The position numbers and the translations under genes were made by a program. The notes under the pieces were generated by a model. The model had not been told where the DNA came from and ran no database searches. It saw nothing but the letters and a program-made list of their open reading frames with translations. Shown in pieces: positions 33,982-46,400 of a DNA stretch of 64,000 nt. Source of the DNA: Yamagishiella unicocca (lineage: Eukaryota > Chlorophyta > Chlorophyceae > Chlamydomonadales > Volvocaceae); contig BDSL01000025.1 of the NCBI GenBank assembly GCA_003116995.1, forward strand, positions 930,001 to 994,000, written 5' to 3'. The stretch's first letter is position 1; every line of letters starts with the position of its first letter.

Positions 33982-36900
33982 GGTGTCGCTCACAGCCGGC
34001 GTTGATGCGGCCATTGGTGCGGCCGGTGGTGCGGCCGTTGGTGCGGCCTCCAGCTCCGTCGAGCCGGAAAGCATTCGCAGTGGCAGTAGCGGGACCAGCG
34101 GCGGCGGCGGCGCCAGCTCCACCCATGGGCGCCCCAGTCGCACTCGAGACGGCAGTAGCAGTAGGGGAGCGAGCTGGCGGGGACCCGGCAGCAGCAGTGG
34201 CGGCGGCGGCGACGGCGGCGGCGGCGGCGGCAGCGAGCTGGCGGTGGACGCATCCGAGTCAGAGGCGGAGAGCTCGGCGGGGGAGCGGACCCCAGCCGTG
34301 ACGCAGGCGGAGGCGGCGGGGGTTTCGGAGCCGGTCACGCCGCGGAGAGGAGCTCGCGGCCGCGTGTTGACGGGTGGGTGGGCGCATGGGTGGGGAGGCG
34401 GGGCTGGAAGACGGGAAGAGGACGTAGGGGCAGGAGGGTAAGGGGCAGGAGGGAAAGGGGCAGGAGGGTAGGGGCAGGAGGGTAGGGGCAGGAGGGTAGG
34501 GGCAGGAGGGTAGGGGCAGGAAGGCGTCCTGAGACAACCCCCAAAACCCAAAACCCAACCCACGTGACACCGGCTGCTCCTCCCCTCCTCGACAACTGCC
34601 CAACCTGCCCCAACCTGCCCCAACCCCCAGGTGTGCGAACCCTCATCAGCCGGCCGGGCAGAAGCCGCCGGGCAGCTGGGGCACCCGATCTAACAGCCCC
34701 GGAGGCCGCTCCGAAACCCCCGGCTTCCGCCCCGCCGGCTGCGTCGCTTGGGGCACTGGTTCCGGAGCGGGCCCTGCTGCCGGTGGCGGAGGTGGCGGAG
34801 GTGGCGCCGGTTGCGGTGGAAGACTACACCGTGGGTCTCGAAGCGCAGGCGGCACCGGCAGTCATGGCGGCAGTAGCAGCGGGGGCAGAGGTGAAGGCGA
34901 TCGGGCGTGGGCGGCACCGCAGCGGCAGTAGCAGCAGCAGTGGCGAGACGGCGCCGGATAAGGAAGGCAGCAGATCCTCCAGGGAGGGGAGTGGCGTGAA
35001 GATCGGGGAGGGGGAGGAGGAGGGGCAGTCACAGGGCAGGCCTCGGGGGCGGGTCTCAAAGACCCGGGATCGGTCGTCAGGGCGGCTGCAGGCCGTGGCG
35101 TTGTCGTCCAATGGTGCGGACGCATCGACGAGCAGTGTTGAAGGCGGCGAAGCGGCGGCGGAGGTGGCGGCGGCCGACGAGGCAACAAGGACCGTCGCTT
35201 CAAGGCGCCGTCTATCCGCCGCTGAGCTGCAAGAGCGCCTGGGTCTGCTCTTCGACAGCTACGACGAGGCGACGCCGGCGGCGGCAACGGCAGCGGCGGC
35301 GGCAGCGGAGGCAGAAGCGGAGGCAGAAGCGGAGGCGGCGGCAGCAGCCGCGCCGGTTGCTGCCGGCCGTCGTGGACCTGGTGTCGTGGACTCTTTGAAC
35401 GAGCGTCCAGAGGAGGACCTTTTCGCAGGGATGGCGGCGCTCATGGACTTCGGGTCGGACTACGACAGGGCCGTACCGCAGCGTACGACGGCGGCGGCGG
35501 CGGCGGCGGGGGGAGGGCAGCAACAGGCGGGCGAACAGCGTTCCAGCCAGTCCCGCGCCGGCGTGCCATCCAGCCACCCGCACCCCCACCACCACCACCA
35601 CCACCACCACGACATGGCGCTTGGATCCGTGTGGCTCGACGACGACAGCAGCGCTGATGAAGGTGGGTGGGTTGCGAGGAAAACCCGTGTACGAAGGAAA
35701 CACCGTGGCGGTTAGATGGTGGGGTTGTGTCCTTAGAAGGTCTACGGATACCCCCCGTGGGAAGGTCCATTTCAGGTTGCCGGCTATCGGTCTGTCGGCT
35801 TACGGGGCGTGGTAGCAGTTAGGGGTTGCCTTTCTTTTTTCCTAAGTTTCCAGTGCTTGCGATACGGGTTGCCTTTCTTTTCCTTCCAAGTTTCCAGTGC
35901 TTTTGATGTCCCCGTCATCTCGCACACCGACTGTAGTCCCCGCCCCTGTGTTTTAATAGTTTTTCTGGTGTGTGGTGTCGTACTGTGTCGTATGGTGTCG
36001 CGCGATGTCATGTCATTGTCATGTCATTGTCGTGTCGTGGCGAAGGCGCTCTTCTGCGGTACCCCTGTGCTATCGGGGAGGGGCGGACGAACCCCATGCG
36101 CAGAGCGGTTGCTTTAACATTTTAGGCTTGGGTGCGCTGAGGTGTCGCTGATGAGTCATGAAGTCTTGTATCCAGTTTAAGCACATCAACCCGGCTCCCC
36201 AACCTGCCATGCCATGCCATGCCGTGGTGCCCCTGTTTCAGCAAGCTCCTTCCCCCCCTCCCCCCCCTTCCCCCCCCTCCCCCCCTCCCCCTTTCTGCCC
36301 ACCTTCACCGGCGGTGCAGGTGCCCGCCTCGAAGGAGCCGTCAACGTTGCAGCCATCCAGAGCTCGGCACCGTCGCCGCCAGCGGGAGTGCTTTCGGCGG
36401 CGTCGCCGCCGGCGCCGCCGCCGGCGCCGCCATCGCCACCGGCGCAGCTTCCCGCCGATCCACTGTACGATTTGCTGCAGTTCAGTGACGACAGCGGCAG
36501 TGGGAGTGGAGGAGACGACGGCGGGGCCCCACCCGCGGCTGCAGGTACGACCAGTACGGCGGCACGTGGCAACTCGCCGTACAGTAGTGACGAGGACGAG
36601 ATGTTCGGTTTTGACTTCAGTTACGTGGCGCCGGTGGCGGTCCAGCCCCCGCCGCAGCTACGGACGGCACAGCCGCAGGTGCAGCAGCAGCAGCAGCAAC
36701 GGCCGTGGCAGCAGCAGCAGCAGGAGCAACAGCACCAACAGCAGCAGCAGCAGCGCTGGCAACAGCAGCAGAGACCAGGCGGGCAGCAGCGGCAGCGGCA
36801 GCGGCGATGGCAAGAGGGACAAGGTCGCAGCGACGTCAGCGCCGCCGGGGGCGGCGGCTGGGTGGCCGGGGCCCCGGACGGCAGCTGGGGCGAGGAGCGC

Positions 36901-39568
36901 AACGGCACATTGCCACAGGGAAAACAGGTACGGCAGGAGCAACGGCAGCAGCAACGGCCTGAGTCGTACACGGGCACGTCCGAGGGGTCGGCGGATGAGG
37001 AGGAGACTGAGTGGGCCGCGGCAGCGGCAGCGGGTACGACGGCTGCCGTGCGGTTCCGCAAGGTGTCCCGTGGGTCGGCAACAGAAGCCAGCCCCAGCAG
37101 CAGCGGCCCTGGCGCGTCCACTGCGGGGCCAGCTGACGAGATGGTTCCGGTTCCGGGAGCTGACCCACGGGTCACCACCGAGTCAGAGACAGGGTCCAAC
37201 CGTAGCGGCAGCAGTAGCAGCAGCAGCGGCAGCGGCAGTAGCCCCGCTCCGGTCGCATTTCGACGAGTGGTCCGCGGCGGCAGTAGCACTGCCGACGCGC
37301 TCGGGCCAGCCCGCGCACGTAACGCCTTCGGCAGCGGCACCCCTGGAGCCGTTGCCGAGGGTAGCGGCGGCGGCGGTGGCGGCGGCGGTGGCGGCGGCGG
37401 TGGCGGCGGCGGCGGCGCCAGTCAGGTCCTGCAGGAGCTGCTGGCGCCGCTGCGTGCCGTACAGCAGGCGCAGCAGACCCAGCCGGCGATGGGGGCCGAC
37501 ACCGGCGGCAACGGCGACGACGGCGCATGGCCAGGCTCCTCGGCCGCTGGTGCCAGCGCGCCACCTAGGCGAATTCGGGGCTGGGCGGATGCTTCTTTGG
37601 AAGAGGGCGACGGAGGCGGCGCCGACTTGGGCGGCAGCTTTGGCGACGGCGGTGGCGGCGGTGGCGGTGGCGGCGGCGGTGGCCGCGGCGGCTATCTCAC
37701 GACGCCGTACGGTACGGCGGCGCAGCATGAGGGGTCGCCAAGGCCTCTTGCGCCGCCAGGTGGGTCCTACCCGCGCATTTCTGTAAATCAAAAACCCTTA
37801 GACACCTTGGTGAGATGTTTCTAAGGAACATCGCGTCTCGGCTTGCCGTACGTCCCTCGTCTCTCCGGCCTCTCTCCGCCTCCCCCTCCCCGCCGGCCCG
37901 AACCCAACCCAAGCCCCCAAACAAACATCTCCAACCGTCTGTTCCAGACGGGTTTTCCTTCCTACGTACACGGGTTTTCCTTGCAACCCCCAGCCCTCTT
38001 ATGTCGTGCAACCGGGTCTTCTCGCCACCCCCCAACCCCCCCGACTTGCCCCCGACTTGCCCCCGACTTGCCCCTGACTTGCCCCTGACTTACCCCTGGG
38101 TAATCCAGGCGGCTGGAAGCCCCGAGGCACCCCTGCGACCACCTTGTTCGTGAAGGGCCTGGACCCGGGGGCGGGGGAGGCGAGGCTGCGCGAGGCCCTC
38201 ATTCAGGTGAGGCGGCTCCACGGCTCCGGCTCGGGCTTCGGATCCAGCTCCGGCTCGGACTTCGGATCCAACTCCGGCTCGGATCCGGCTCGGACTTTGG
38301 ATCCAGCTCCGGATCCAGCTCCGGCTGTGGCTCCGGATCCAGCTCCGGCTCTGACTCCGGCTCCAGCTGCAGCAATCGGCATGGGCACAGGCACAGGCAG
38401 GGAAGGTTATGGCCGGCAGCGGTTGACGGTGCTGTGCTGTGCTGCTGTGTCGATGCGGTCCTGTGATGCCTCACACTGATGCGGCGCCCTGATGCCGTAC
38501 CGTCATGCTGCGTGGATGTTGCCTCAGCGCCTCCCCACATCAGTGTCCCAACCAACACCCACATGTCACCGCTCCCTCCGCCTCCCCACATCGCACCCCA
38601 CGCCACGTTGCTTAACACGCTTCGCCAGCTAGGGTGGTGGTAAACAATGCCTGTCCTCCTGTGTTTATTCGATTCGATCCATCCCTCAACTCTGTACCAA
38701 CGCCTGTCCTTCTGTGTTGATTCGATTCGATTCGGTTCGATTCATCCCGCAACTCTGTACCCCACCTGGCGCAGGTGTTTTCGCCGGCGGGCCGTGTCGT
38801 ACAGGTAGGCGCGCCCGAGCGTAGCTCCGCAAATTCCGCACCCTGCCGCAGCCCGGATTCTCTTTTAACCCCCCCTGGACCGCCATCGTCACCGCCCTTG
38901 GTTTGTCGGCCGTGGATTCGCGGATCCTCTTTTCAAACCCCCCAGTGGCGCCGGCGCCACTCAGCGCCCCCCCCATACCGCCCCAACCCCTGACGCCTGG
39001 CCCCAACCCCTGACGCCTGGCCTCAACCCCTGACGCCTGGCCTCAACCCCTGACGCCTGGCCTCAACCCCTGACGCCTGGCCCCAACCCCTGACGCCTGG
39101 CCCCAACCCCCAATTGATGTCCCAGGTGCGGCTGCCCAGCGACCCCCGTCGCGGCCTCAAAGGCATCGCATACGTGGTCTTCGAGTCGCCCGAGGACAAG
39201 GTGCGTGTACCACGAACACGAGTTAGCGGGAGGGGCTATTATAAGAGAATCCTCGAATCCACGGCGGGAGCCATAGCGGCAGGGGGCAAGGAGAGAGCGA
39301 CGTGGACGGTTGGGTCAGAGGTTTCGGAGTTTCGGAGCCCTCGCAGTGCCCTGCCCGAGGCTGTTGGGGACAGCCGGGGCGGCATGACGACTGGTGCAAC
39401 GCAGAGCAGCGCATCCTAATCCCAACCGTCACTCGCCTGCCTTTTCAGTTATTCGTCCACGCTGTACGACGTCTCCTCCGCCCTCAGGCTCGTGCGGCCT
39501 CCCTGGACGGCCGCTCCGTGTGCGGCCGCATCATCCGAGTGGACACCGACGTGGGCCGCCCCGCCTAG
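33203..39568 (+). CDS. Low-complexity RNA-binding protein with AT-hook-like motif and C-terminal RRM
   Basis: Seven phase-consistent exons: 33203?-34373, 34631-35662, 36320-37759, 38109-38206, 38775-38804, 39126-39200 and 39488-39568. They give about 1308 residues if ATG 33203 is used; upstream exons are possible, so the start is weak. The N-terminal half is Ala/Gly/Ser/Thr-rich, with an AT-hook-like KRRPGRPAG and basic GGRRGRRRSR. The middle has acidic, poly-Ala/Glu, His8 and Gln-rich segments (QQQQQQRPWQQQQQ). The last four exons form one RRM: RNP2 TLFVKGL, then ARLREALIQ, VFSPAGRVVQ, VRLPSDPRRG, RNP1 KGIAYVVF, then ARAASLDGRSVCGRIIRVD. The protein ends DVGRPA. Layout recalls nucleolin-like or other nuclear RNA-binding proteins, but I cannot name an orthologue. 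The RRM is the secure part. Confidence 0.82.
34435..34530. repeat. GGGGCAGGAGGGTA minisatellite in RRM gene intron A
   Basis: About seven copies of a 14-bp unit between exons 33203-34373 and 34631-35662. Confidence 0.85.
35663..35705 (+). repeat. Family A fragment at the 5' end of RRM gene intron B
   Basis: The intron opens GTGGGTGGGTTGCGAGGAAA then ACCCGTGTACGAAGG, so the family A core begins within about 12 nt of the 5' splice site, in sense. Confidence 0.65.
37925..38100. repeat. Antisense family A repeat and 10-bp array in RRM gene intron C
   Basis: The plus strand reads CCGTCTGTTCCAGACGGGTT then TTCCTACGTACACGGGTTTT then CCTTGCAACCCCC: family A in antisense. A CTTGCCCCCGA-type array of about five copies follows at 38043-38095. 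Confidence 0.65.
38215..38370. repeat. CTCCGGCTCGGA / GGATCCAGCTCC array in RRM gene intron D
   Basis: Interleaved 6-bp-based repeats (GGATCC, CTCCGGCTC) cover about 150 bp after the donor at 38207. Confidence 0.8.
38895..39112. repeat. Family B repeat and 20-bp array in RRM gene intron E
   Basis: Family B reads GTTTGTCGGCCGTGGATTCG then CGGATCCTCTTTTC near 38902-38936. About six to seven copies of GCCTGGCCTCAACCCCTGAC at 38992-39112 precede the acceptor of exon 39126-39200. A short sense family B copy lies in the next intron at 39240-39265. Confidence 0.8.
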
Positions 39569-40133
39569 TGGCGCCTCCCCACCGCCTAAGGATGGCGTCC
39601 TGGCGGCCTAGTGGCGTCTTCCCACCGCCTAAGGATGGCGTCCCGGCGGCCTAGTGGCGTCTTCCCACCGCCTAAGGATGGCGCCCAGCCGGCCTGGTTG
39701 ACGCCGCTCTGGGCCGCCTACCCGGCAGGGAGCCCAGTGCGTGGCGCCTGCCCGCCGCTTAGTGGCTCACACTCCACAGCGACCTAACGGATACCGCTCG
39801 GGGGCGCACCGCCCCGGCAGTCCAAACGCGTCTTCAAACGCGTCTTCAAACCGGTTTCCAACTCGGCTTTCGGGTTGTCTTTGTCGTGTGTGTGTCAGGC
39901 GTGCGTTTCGAAGCTGCGCCCCCGATGGCTTGATGGGCCCTGCGGTGGTGGCTGGATCACCCCGCCCTGTGGCTCCCAGGCGGTCCAGTGGCTCCCAGGC
40001 GGTCCAGTGGCTCCCAGGCGGTCCAGTGGCTCCCAGGCGGCCGCATGGGCCAGAGGGGAGAGGGGACCCATCGCTGAGAGCGAGGGCGGCGCTGAGCTGC
40101 TGGGTAGGGCAGTGTTGGGGATATGGGGCCGGG

Positions 40134-40532
40134 CGGTGTTGGGGAGAGCGCATGGCTCGACGAGACGTGGTGCGCAGCAGCAGGACCAGGCGGTGTTGGG
40201 GAGAGTGCATGGCTCGACGAGACGTGGTGCGCAGCAGCATGACCAGGCGGTGTTGGGGAGAGCGCATGGCTCGACGAGACGTGGTGCGCAGCAGCAGGAC
40301 CAGGCGGTGTTGGGGAGAGCGCATGGCTCGACGAGACGTGGTGCGCAGCAGCAGGACCAGGCGGTGTTGGGGAGAGCGCATGGCTCGACGAGACGTGGTG
40401 CGCAGCAGCATGACCAGGCGGTGTTGGGGAGAGCGCATGGCTCGACGAGACGTGGTGCGCAGCAGCAGGACCAGGCGGTGTTGGGGAGAGCGCATGGCTC
40501 GACGAGACGTGGTGCGCAGCAGCAGGACCCGC
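40134..40532. repeat. 57-bp minisatellite, seven copies
   Basis: Copies start at 40134, 40191, 40248, 40305, 40362, 40419 and 40476, each beginning CGGTGTTGGGGAGAGCGCAT. Copies differ only at a few sites (AGCGCAT/AGTGCAT, GCAGGACC/GCATGACC). The period is 19 codons, so several frames are open on both strands (for example AHGSTRRGAQQQDQAVLGR). This alone does not show coding. Confidence 0.95.
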
Positions 40533-40580
40533 GTTGGCGCGGGCGCGGGGGCTCGCCCGGAGTGTCGTACATTCGGGAGC

Positions 40581-40585
40581 TGTAA
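40581..40585 (+). terminator. TGTAA poly(A) signal candidate, RRM gene
   Basis: The chlorophyte-type signal TGTAA on the sense strand, about 1 kb after the stop and 49 bases beyond the 57-bp array. Confidence 0.45.
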
Positions 40586-40600
40586 ATGCGGTCAGGTGCA

Positions 40601-43411
40601 GCAGTAGGAAGGGGGGTGTAGCGCCTTCTGTCTCAGCCGATGCAACGTTGTAGGTTATAGCATTTGCTGTTGCGGCTGTTTCGCGGTTGCGTGTCCTGTG
40701 TGAGAGGAGAAATCAATGGGGCGTTGGAGCTGGGGCGGTTGGCGTGTTTAGGGTGTATGAGGTCCCGGGCAGCTTGCTCTGCTGCTGCTGCCGGTGCGTG
40801 CTGGTGGCTTCGGCGTTAGTCTGGTGGGCGTGGGCGTTAGTTGCAGGACAGGACAGAGCGAGCGAATGAAGGCACCGGACGAAGAGGATGCGCAGCGTCC
40901 GTAGTGGCAGGACTTAAAAAGTGCAGAACAGTTCTTAAGGACGCGAAGAATGCTCCATCACGGAGAGTGAGTGCACGATAACTGATCGGACATCGGACGC
41001 CACCGTTACGTGCGCAAATCGAAATAAACCTTATATTTGCTTCACCGAGATTTAAGACCTTTTTTTCGGCCGTCTGACCAAGGGTGGGTCAACGGGGGTC
41101 ATTAGCCGCTCACAAGACAGCATGATAAACCTTATTTGCTTAAGTTTAACGGGTGTGTGAAATCGGGTACGAGTTTGTTCGGACATAGCTCCATATTCGC
41201 GATGCTGCTGTGACCTGTTGTAGCAGGCATAGCGGGAACAGGGGAGAGTCGGAACAACACGTGCCCCATCCTCCTCGCCTACCTGCTCACCCCATGTTGT
41301 CGTACACGGGTTTTCCTTGCCACCCCATGCTGCTCCACTTGCGCCAAATGCCACTGTATCTCCCAGGGCGTGCTGGTTGAATGTCTGTCCTTTTGGGGGC
41401 ATGTGCTAGCCATGTGCCAGCCTTGTGCTAACCATGGGCTAGCCATGTGCTAGCGTGTTTTGCCCGATTTCCGGGTGGCTACGCTAGGGCATCTCGACTA
41501 TTGAGGTGCTGTGTACATGCCATAAAGATGTACCCCAACGCATTGAGCCTGATGGCTCGCGCTTAGTGGAGTTGGCGTATGACACGACCCCGTGCAGGTC
41601 CGTGTGATCGTGGTGACACCATACGGCCCACGTCCCCTCGCCCAATCCCATGGGCAGCCCAAAACGTAGTGCCGTAGATCCAACCTTCGCGCGCTGGATG
41701 ATCTATGTCCTTGCAGGTTCGTGCTTCGCGGAGAAGCAATAACCGCCGCGGAAGAACCTTCCGTAAGGGGCTGGACTAACTTCGACTGCCGTATTGATAT
41801 CTTGCTATGTAACTTCCGATAAGTCGTGCATCTCCGTGCATTTCCACAGATCACATACTCATGCCGAACGTTGCAAGTACAAAGCCGTACGTAAGGACGC
41901 CGTATAGCATCAAATTTCAAAATTGCTTCTACTGCATACCCAACTGAAGTTTACGTTTTCCACATTTGCTGCTGTCGCCGAAATCTGCTAGGTTATTTAT
42001 TACATGCCAGCCACCTTGCTTTGACCGACGTGACGAAATCATGAAAATAAGGCATAAGTACCTGTACAGCTAGTGGCTCATGACATTACATATTTTGCTG
42101 AACGATCCCAACGGCTTTCCTTGTCTATGATGCGAAGCTAGTGGAAACCAGGGTGCATTTGCTCCGGGAGTGGTCTATTCCATGCTATAAACCCGCTCTA
42201 CACCAACCTAAGTCGAAGAGTAGTTGATCTACGGGTTATGGAACGAAACTACGTGGTGCGTGGGCAGGCGCACGATGTCGTTTTCTGCGCGACGCTTGGC
42301 GAACACGCCTGACTTATGAGACCCTGACCAGCGTTGCCTTTTTGGATTTCCAGGGACAAGGACAATATAACGGAGGTGCGCAGAACCACATGATCTCGTC
42401 AGGTGAGAGGCCGCGGGCCGCGACCAACAACACGCGTCGACACATCGCTTATTTTACCCCTGAGTATGCCGCCACGGTCAATTTACATCGCGGTGCACAT
42501 TGTGCAACATAAAGTTGGCACGCCAAGTTCACATTACGCACGTGTCGCCATGTCCGCGGCCCGTCATCCCAGGCCGGCGTGCCGGCAGTTTGCGGAGCGG
42601 TTCGGGGGAGGACACACCGCCGCATGCCTACTCGCCGTCATATGGAGCAGATAACGGCCAGGGGCACATGCCTCGCTTCGGGCGGCGGGCATCGCCCGGG
42701 TCCACCCCGTCAGGTGCGGCTTGGGACGGGCGGCAGCCCATTCCCTACCCATGAACTGCACGCTTGGGAACTGCGCGGTTGGGAGCGGCATGTCGGGAGG
42801 CGAAAGCAACAACTTGAACGCGGGCATGGCCTCCGGATGCAGTATGAGGCCCCGGGGAACTACACCCAGCTGTCGCCGGATATGTGGCGTCGGCATTCCT
42901 GCGGCGGTCAGCTGGTGCAGGAATCAGCAACCATGTCCGATTAGCCCTGCTCGGCGGAAGTCACAGGACCACTCCCGAAGCAAATGCACCCTGGCTTCCA
43001 CTCGCTTCGCATCATACACAAGAAAAGCCGTTGGGCTCGTTCAGTAGAACTATGTAATGTCATGAATCACTAGCTGTTCAGGTACTTATGCCCGGCGGAA
43101 GTCGGGCGGGACGTGCGGCTCGGCCTTCAGCCAGGAGGAACGCCAACGTGTCCTGCCGGAGCTCCTCGAGCATCGCCACCAAACCCAGCGCCACCTCCCC
43201 GCCCCAGCCCGCCCCGCTCTTACCCGTCCCAGCCACCCTCGCCCCGTCACGTCCCGCCCCACCCTCCCCCTCTACCGTACACTTCCACAACACGACCCCG
43301 TCCGACCCTCCCCCGCCACCCTCCCCCTCCACCGTACACTTCCACAACACGCACAACACGACTTCCCTGACTAGCACAAGCCCCGAACGCACACCCCACG
43401 CAGGCGACGGG
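40601..43411. other. Intergenic region upstream of the ZC2HC1-type gene
   Basis: Bases 40900-42400 are less GC-rich than the surrounding genes. They contain a short GTGCTAGCCATGTGC-type array at 41402-41455 and a minus-oriented family A fragment near 41296-41325. ORFs at 41498-41920 and 42564-42944 lack recognisable similarity and splice support. Bases 43088-43411 are open in the frame of the next gene, so an upstream start at ATG 43088 cannot be excluded. Confidence 0.5.
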
Positions 43412-46400
43412 ATGGAGATGGACCCCCCTCGCTACAATCCCTCAGCAGCCTCCGGGGCGGCACCCATACGACCCTCTGGCGGCATCCCGCGGGGCGGGGC
43501 GGCCGGCGCGCCCGCCAACGGCGGCAGCGCCGGCTCCGCCGGCGCCGTCGGCGGCATGAGCAGCAAGCTGTCGGGGCTTCAGCGCCTCAAAGAGGCTTCC
43601 ACGGCGCGCCTAGTCAGCCGCATCCCCTCGTCCAACGGCCGTATGTCAGGTGCGTCTGAGGGGGAAAGAGCCGGCGTGGCAGTGGTGGCATCGTGGCAGT
43701 GGTGGCGGCAGCCATGCCATGGAGCGCGGCAGTGGTGCGGTTGGGGCGGCTCCTGCGCAGGCCCATAGGGATAATCTCTCGCAGGGCTGCCTGCTTGTCG
43801 ACGCGGCTTTGGAAATACCCTTTTACCAGCCTGCTTTGCAGCAGTTTGCTGCTCAGCGCTTTTATCTCGCGGGGATGTCTGCGTGTCGAGGCGACACCCC
43901 TTCCACAACCTGCTTCGCAGTTTGCTGCTCTGCACTTTTATTTCCTTCCTGTGAGAGTGTGGGCGGGCACACCCCGGCACACCAGCGACCGACCCCCCCC
44001 CTTGGCTCCGAAACCCGAACCCGTACGGCAGGTGAGACCGGCAGCTACGTCCCGTCCGCCATGACCAACCAGCCGCCGGCGCGCGCCGTCCCAGGCCGCG
44101 GTGCCGCCCCCGCGGCCGCGCCATCGTACGGCAGCGCCTCGGGTCGATCCGCGTCCACGGGTGCCGCCATGGCGGCTGGCGCCAGGCCCCCTTCGGGCCG
44201 TTCCAACGGCCCATCCGCAGGCGCTGCGTCCAGTGGTTACGGCGGCGGCAGCAGCTCCCGCCAGCCGCCAGCCTCCTCGTCTGCTGCCGCCAAAGGCGGC
44301 AGCAGCGGCTATGGCAGGAGCAGCGGCGGCGGCGCTGATTACGGCGCACCGGCTCCAGCTGCCGCAAGTGGCGCCGCTCGTCCGGCAGCCGCCGCCGCCG
44401 CCGCCCTGGCTGCTCGACGGCAGCCGCCCGCCCCCGCCCCTCCGCCGGCTCAGCCGCATCCTGTCGCCCGTGCTCCTCCCCCGCCACCCGCGGCTGTCCA
44501 CCACCAGCACGGCGGCGGAGGCAGCGGCGGTTTCGCTGGAGGCGGCGGCGGTGGTTTCGGAGGCGGCGGCGCGTTTGGGCCGGGCAGCATTCCGCCGGGG
44601 GCGGAGGAGGGCGCGTACGCGGGCCCTATGGTGGAGTGCCCCACCTGTGGTCGCAACTTCAACCAGCTGGCGTACTCCAAACACGCGAAGGTCCGTCGAT
44701 GGATGGCGAGGGGGCAGGGGGGCTGGGTTAGGGTGGGGGTGTAGGCCGGGTGGGTGTTGCTGGCTGTAGCGGCGGGGTGGATTGAGCTGCGGCGGTGGCT
44801 GGGGTGCTCAGTGACGCCGGATGACGGTTGGGCAGCGGGGGCTGGCGGCGGCGACAGGGCAATGCAGACTGCTTGGCTAGTGCTTGGCTGATGTGTGGCT
44901 AGTCCTCGTGAGTTGCTTCCTCCCTTCCTCCCTCTGGTCGCAGGTTTGCGAAAAGGTCTTCGCCACGAAGCGGAAACCAGTCAACATGGCGGCTAAGCGG
45001 TTGGAAGGTGAGTGTGGCGGTTACGACGGTTGGAGCATTTGGACCAGGCTGCCCCCTGGCGAAGGGGTTAGGGCGGGGCGCCAGCGGGTGTGTGGGGACG
45101 GCGGCGGCGCACGCCTGCCGCCGAGGGCGCGAGGCCTCCGGTGAGCGGCACTGGTAGGGGTTTCGAGGAAGACCCGTGGATGCCTGAAAAAACCGTTTAG
45201 AACAGACGTCAGCTGGGTTTCGAGGAAGACCCGTGGATGCCAGAAAAAACCGTTTAGAACAGACGTCAGCTGGGTTTCGAGGAAGACCCGTGGATGCCAG
45301 AAAAAACCGTTTAGAACAGACGTCAGCTGGGTTTCGAGGAAGACCCGTGGATGCCAGAAAAAACCGTTTAGAACAGACGTTTTGAGATGCATGCTGGAGA
45401 ACTGGGTTGGGGATACTGGTAGGGGTAGGGGGTAGCGCGATGGACGTGGACGCTATACACTGGGTTGCTTCGGGGGACGGTCGAAGCGCCCACAGCCTGA
45501 CAGCAAAGTAGGACGGGTCTCGACTTGCCATCTATGCTGTAAGGAGGACGGGCTGGCAGCAAAGTAGGACGGGTCTCGACTTGCCATCTATGCTGTAAGG
45601 AGGACGGCCTAGCAGCAAAGTAGGACAACCTGGGCCCGCCGCCATCCACGCACTAAGAAGCGCGCCACCCCCCTGCTCGCGGTCCGGTTCGTCGGCCGTG
45701 GATTCCCGGATTCTCTTATCAAATCCCCCTGGTCGCATGTTTCTCGGCAGGTTCCGAAGCCTGCAAGTTCTTCGACCTGCGCAAGGGTGTGCCCAAGTCG
45801 GAGGCGAAGCCGGCGGCCGCCGGCCGGGGGGGTGCTGGGCGCGGGGCGGGTCTGGACGACCGGCCGCTGCCGCCTTCCAAGGTACGGCGCGCCGGGGAGC
45901 GATGGGGGCTGCTGGGGTGGGGCTGGCTACTGGGGTTTTGAGGAAGACCCGTGGATGCGAGGAAAAATCATTTACTGGGGTGGGGGGTGGCTGCTGGGGT
46001 GGGGGCTGGCTGCTGGGGCGGGGGTGGCGTAGAAGACGCTTATTGCGGCCCCGGTGTTGGAGGGAGGCGGTGAGGGGGTAAGGGAGGAGGAGAGGCGGGA
46101 TTGCAAGAAAAGAACCGGGAGGGGGGGTAGGTTGTGCGCTGTTGACGGCGCCCGCGTTGGACCTGTGGCGGGGGCAACAGCGGCGGAAGTTCTTTGTAGT
46201 TGTAGCGGTTACAGTGGGTTCCAGAACCAGAAGGTAGAACCATCGGGCACATCGCCTTTACGTGATGCCGCCACTCGGGCCTTACCTGCTGTTTGCGATT
46301 GCCCGAGCCCGCGGTGTGTGATGCCATTCGGGCCTTACCTGCGCTCTTTTCGTGGAGCGTGGGTGCCTGTGCGTGGCGCCCTCGCCCCTCCGCCCCGCCC

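Larger units (their letters stand above)
39569..40600 (+). other. Probable 3' UTR of the RRM gene, repeat-rich
   Basis: From the TAG at 39566-39568 to a TGTAA poly(A)-type signal at 40581-40585. It contains three tandem arrays: a roughly 42-bp unit x3 at 39572-39690, GGCTCCCAGGCGGTCCAGT x4 at about 39970-40040, and the 57-bp x7 array. UTR status is inference from the first TGTAA downstream. Confidence 0.5.

Noticed and set aside
36158..37786. 542-codon alternative frame over RRM gene exon C
   Set aside because: Arg/Ser-rich shadow frame. The frame chosen is the one whose phases match both neighbouring exons.
39767..40607. ORFs of more than 200 codons on both strands across the 57-bp array
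   Set aside because: The period is divisible by three, so open frames arise automatically. They lie downstream of the RRM stop, with no domain or splice support.
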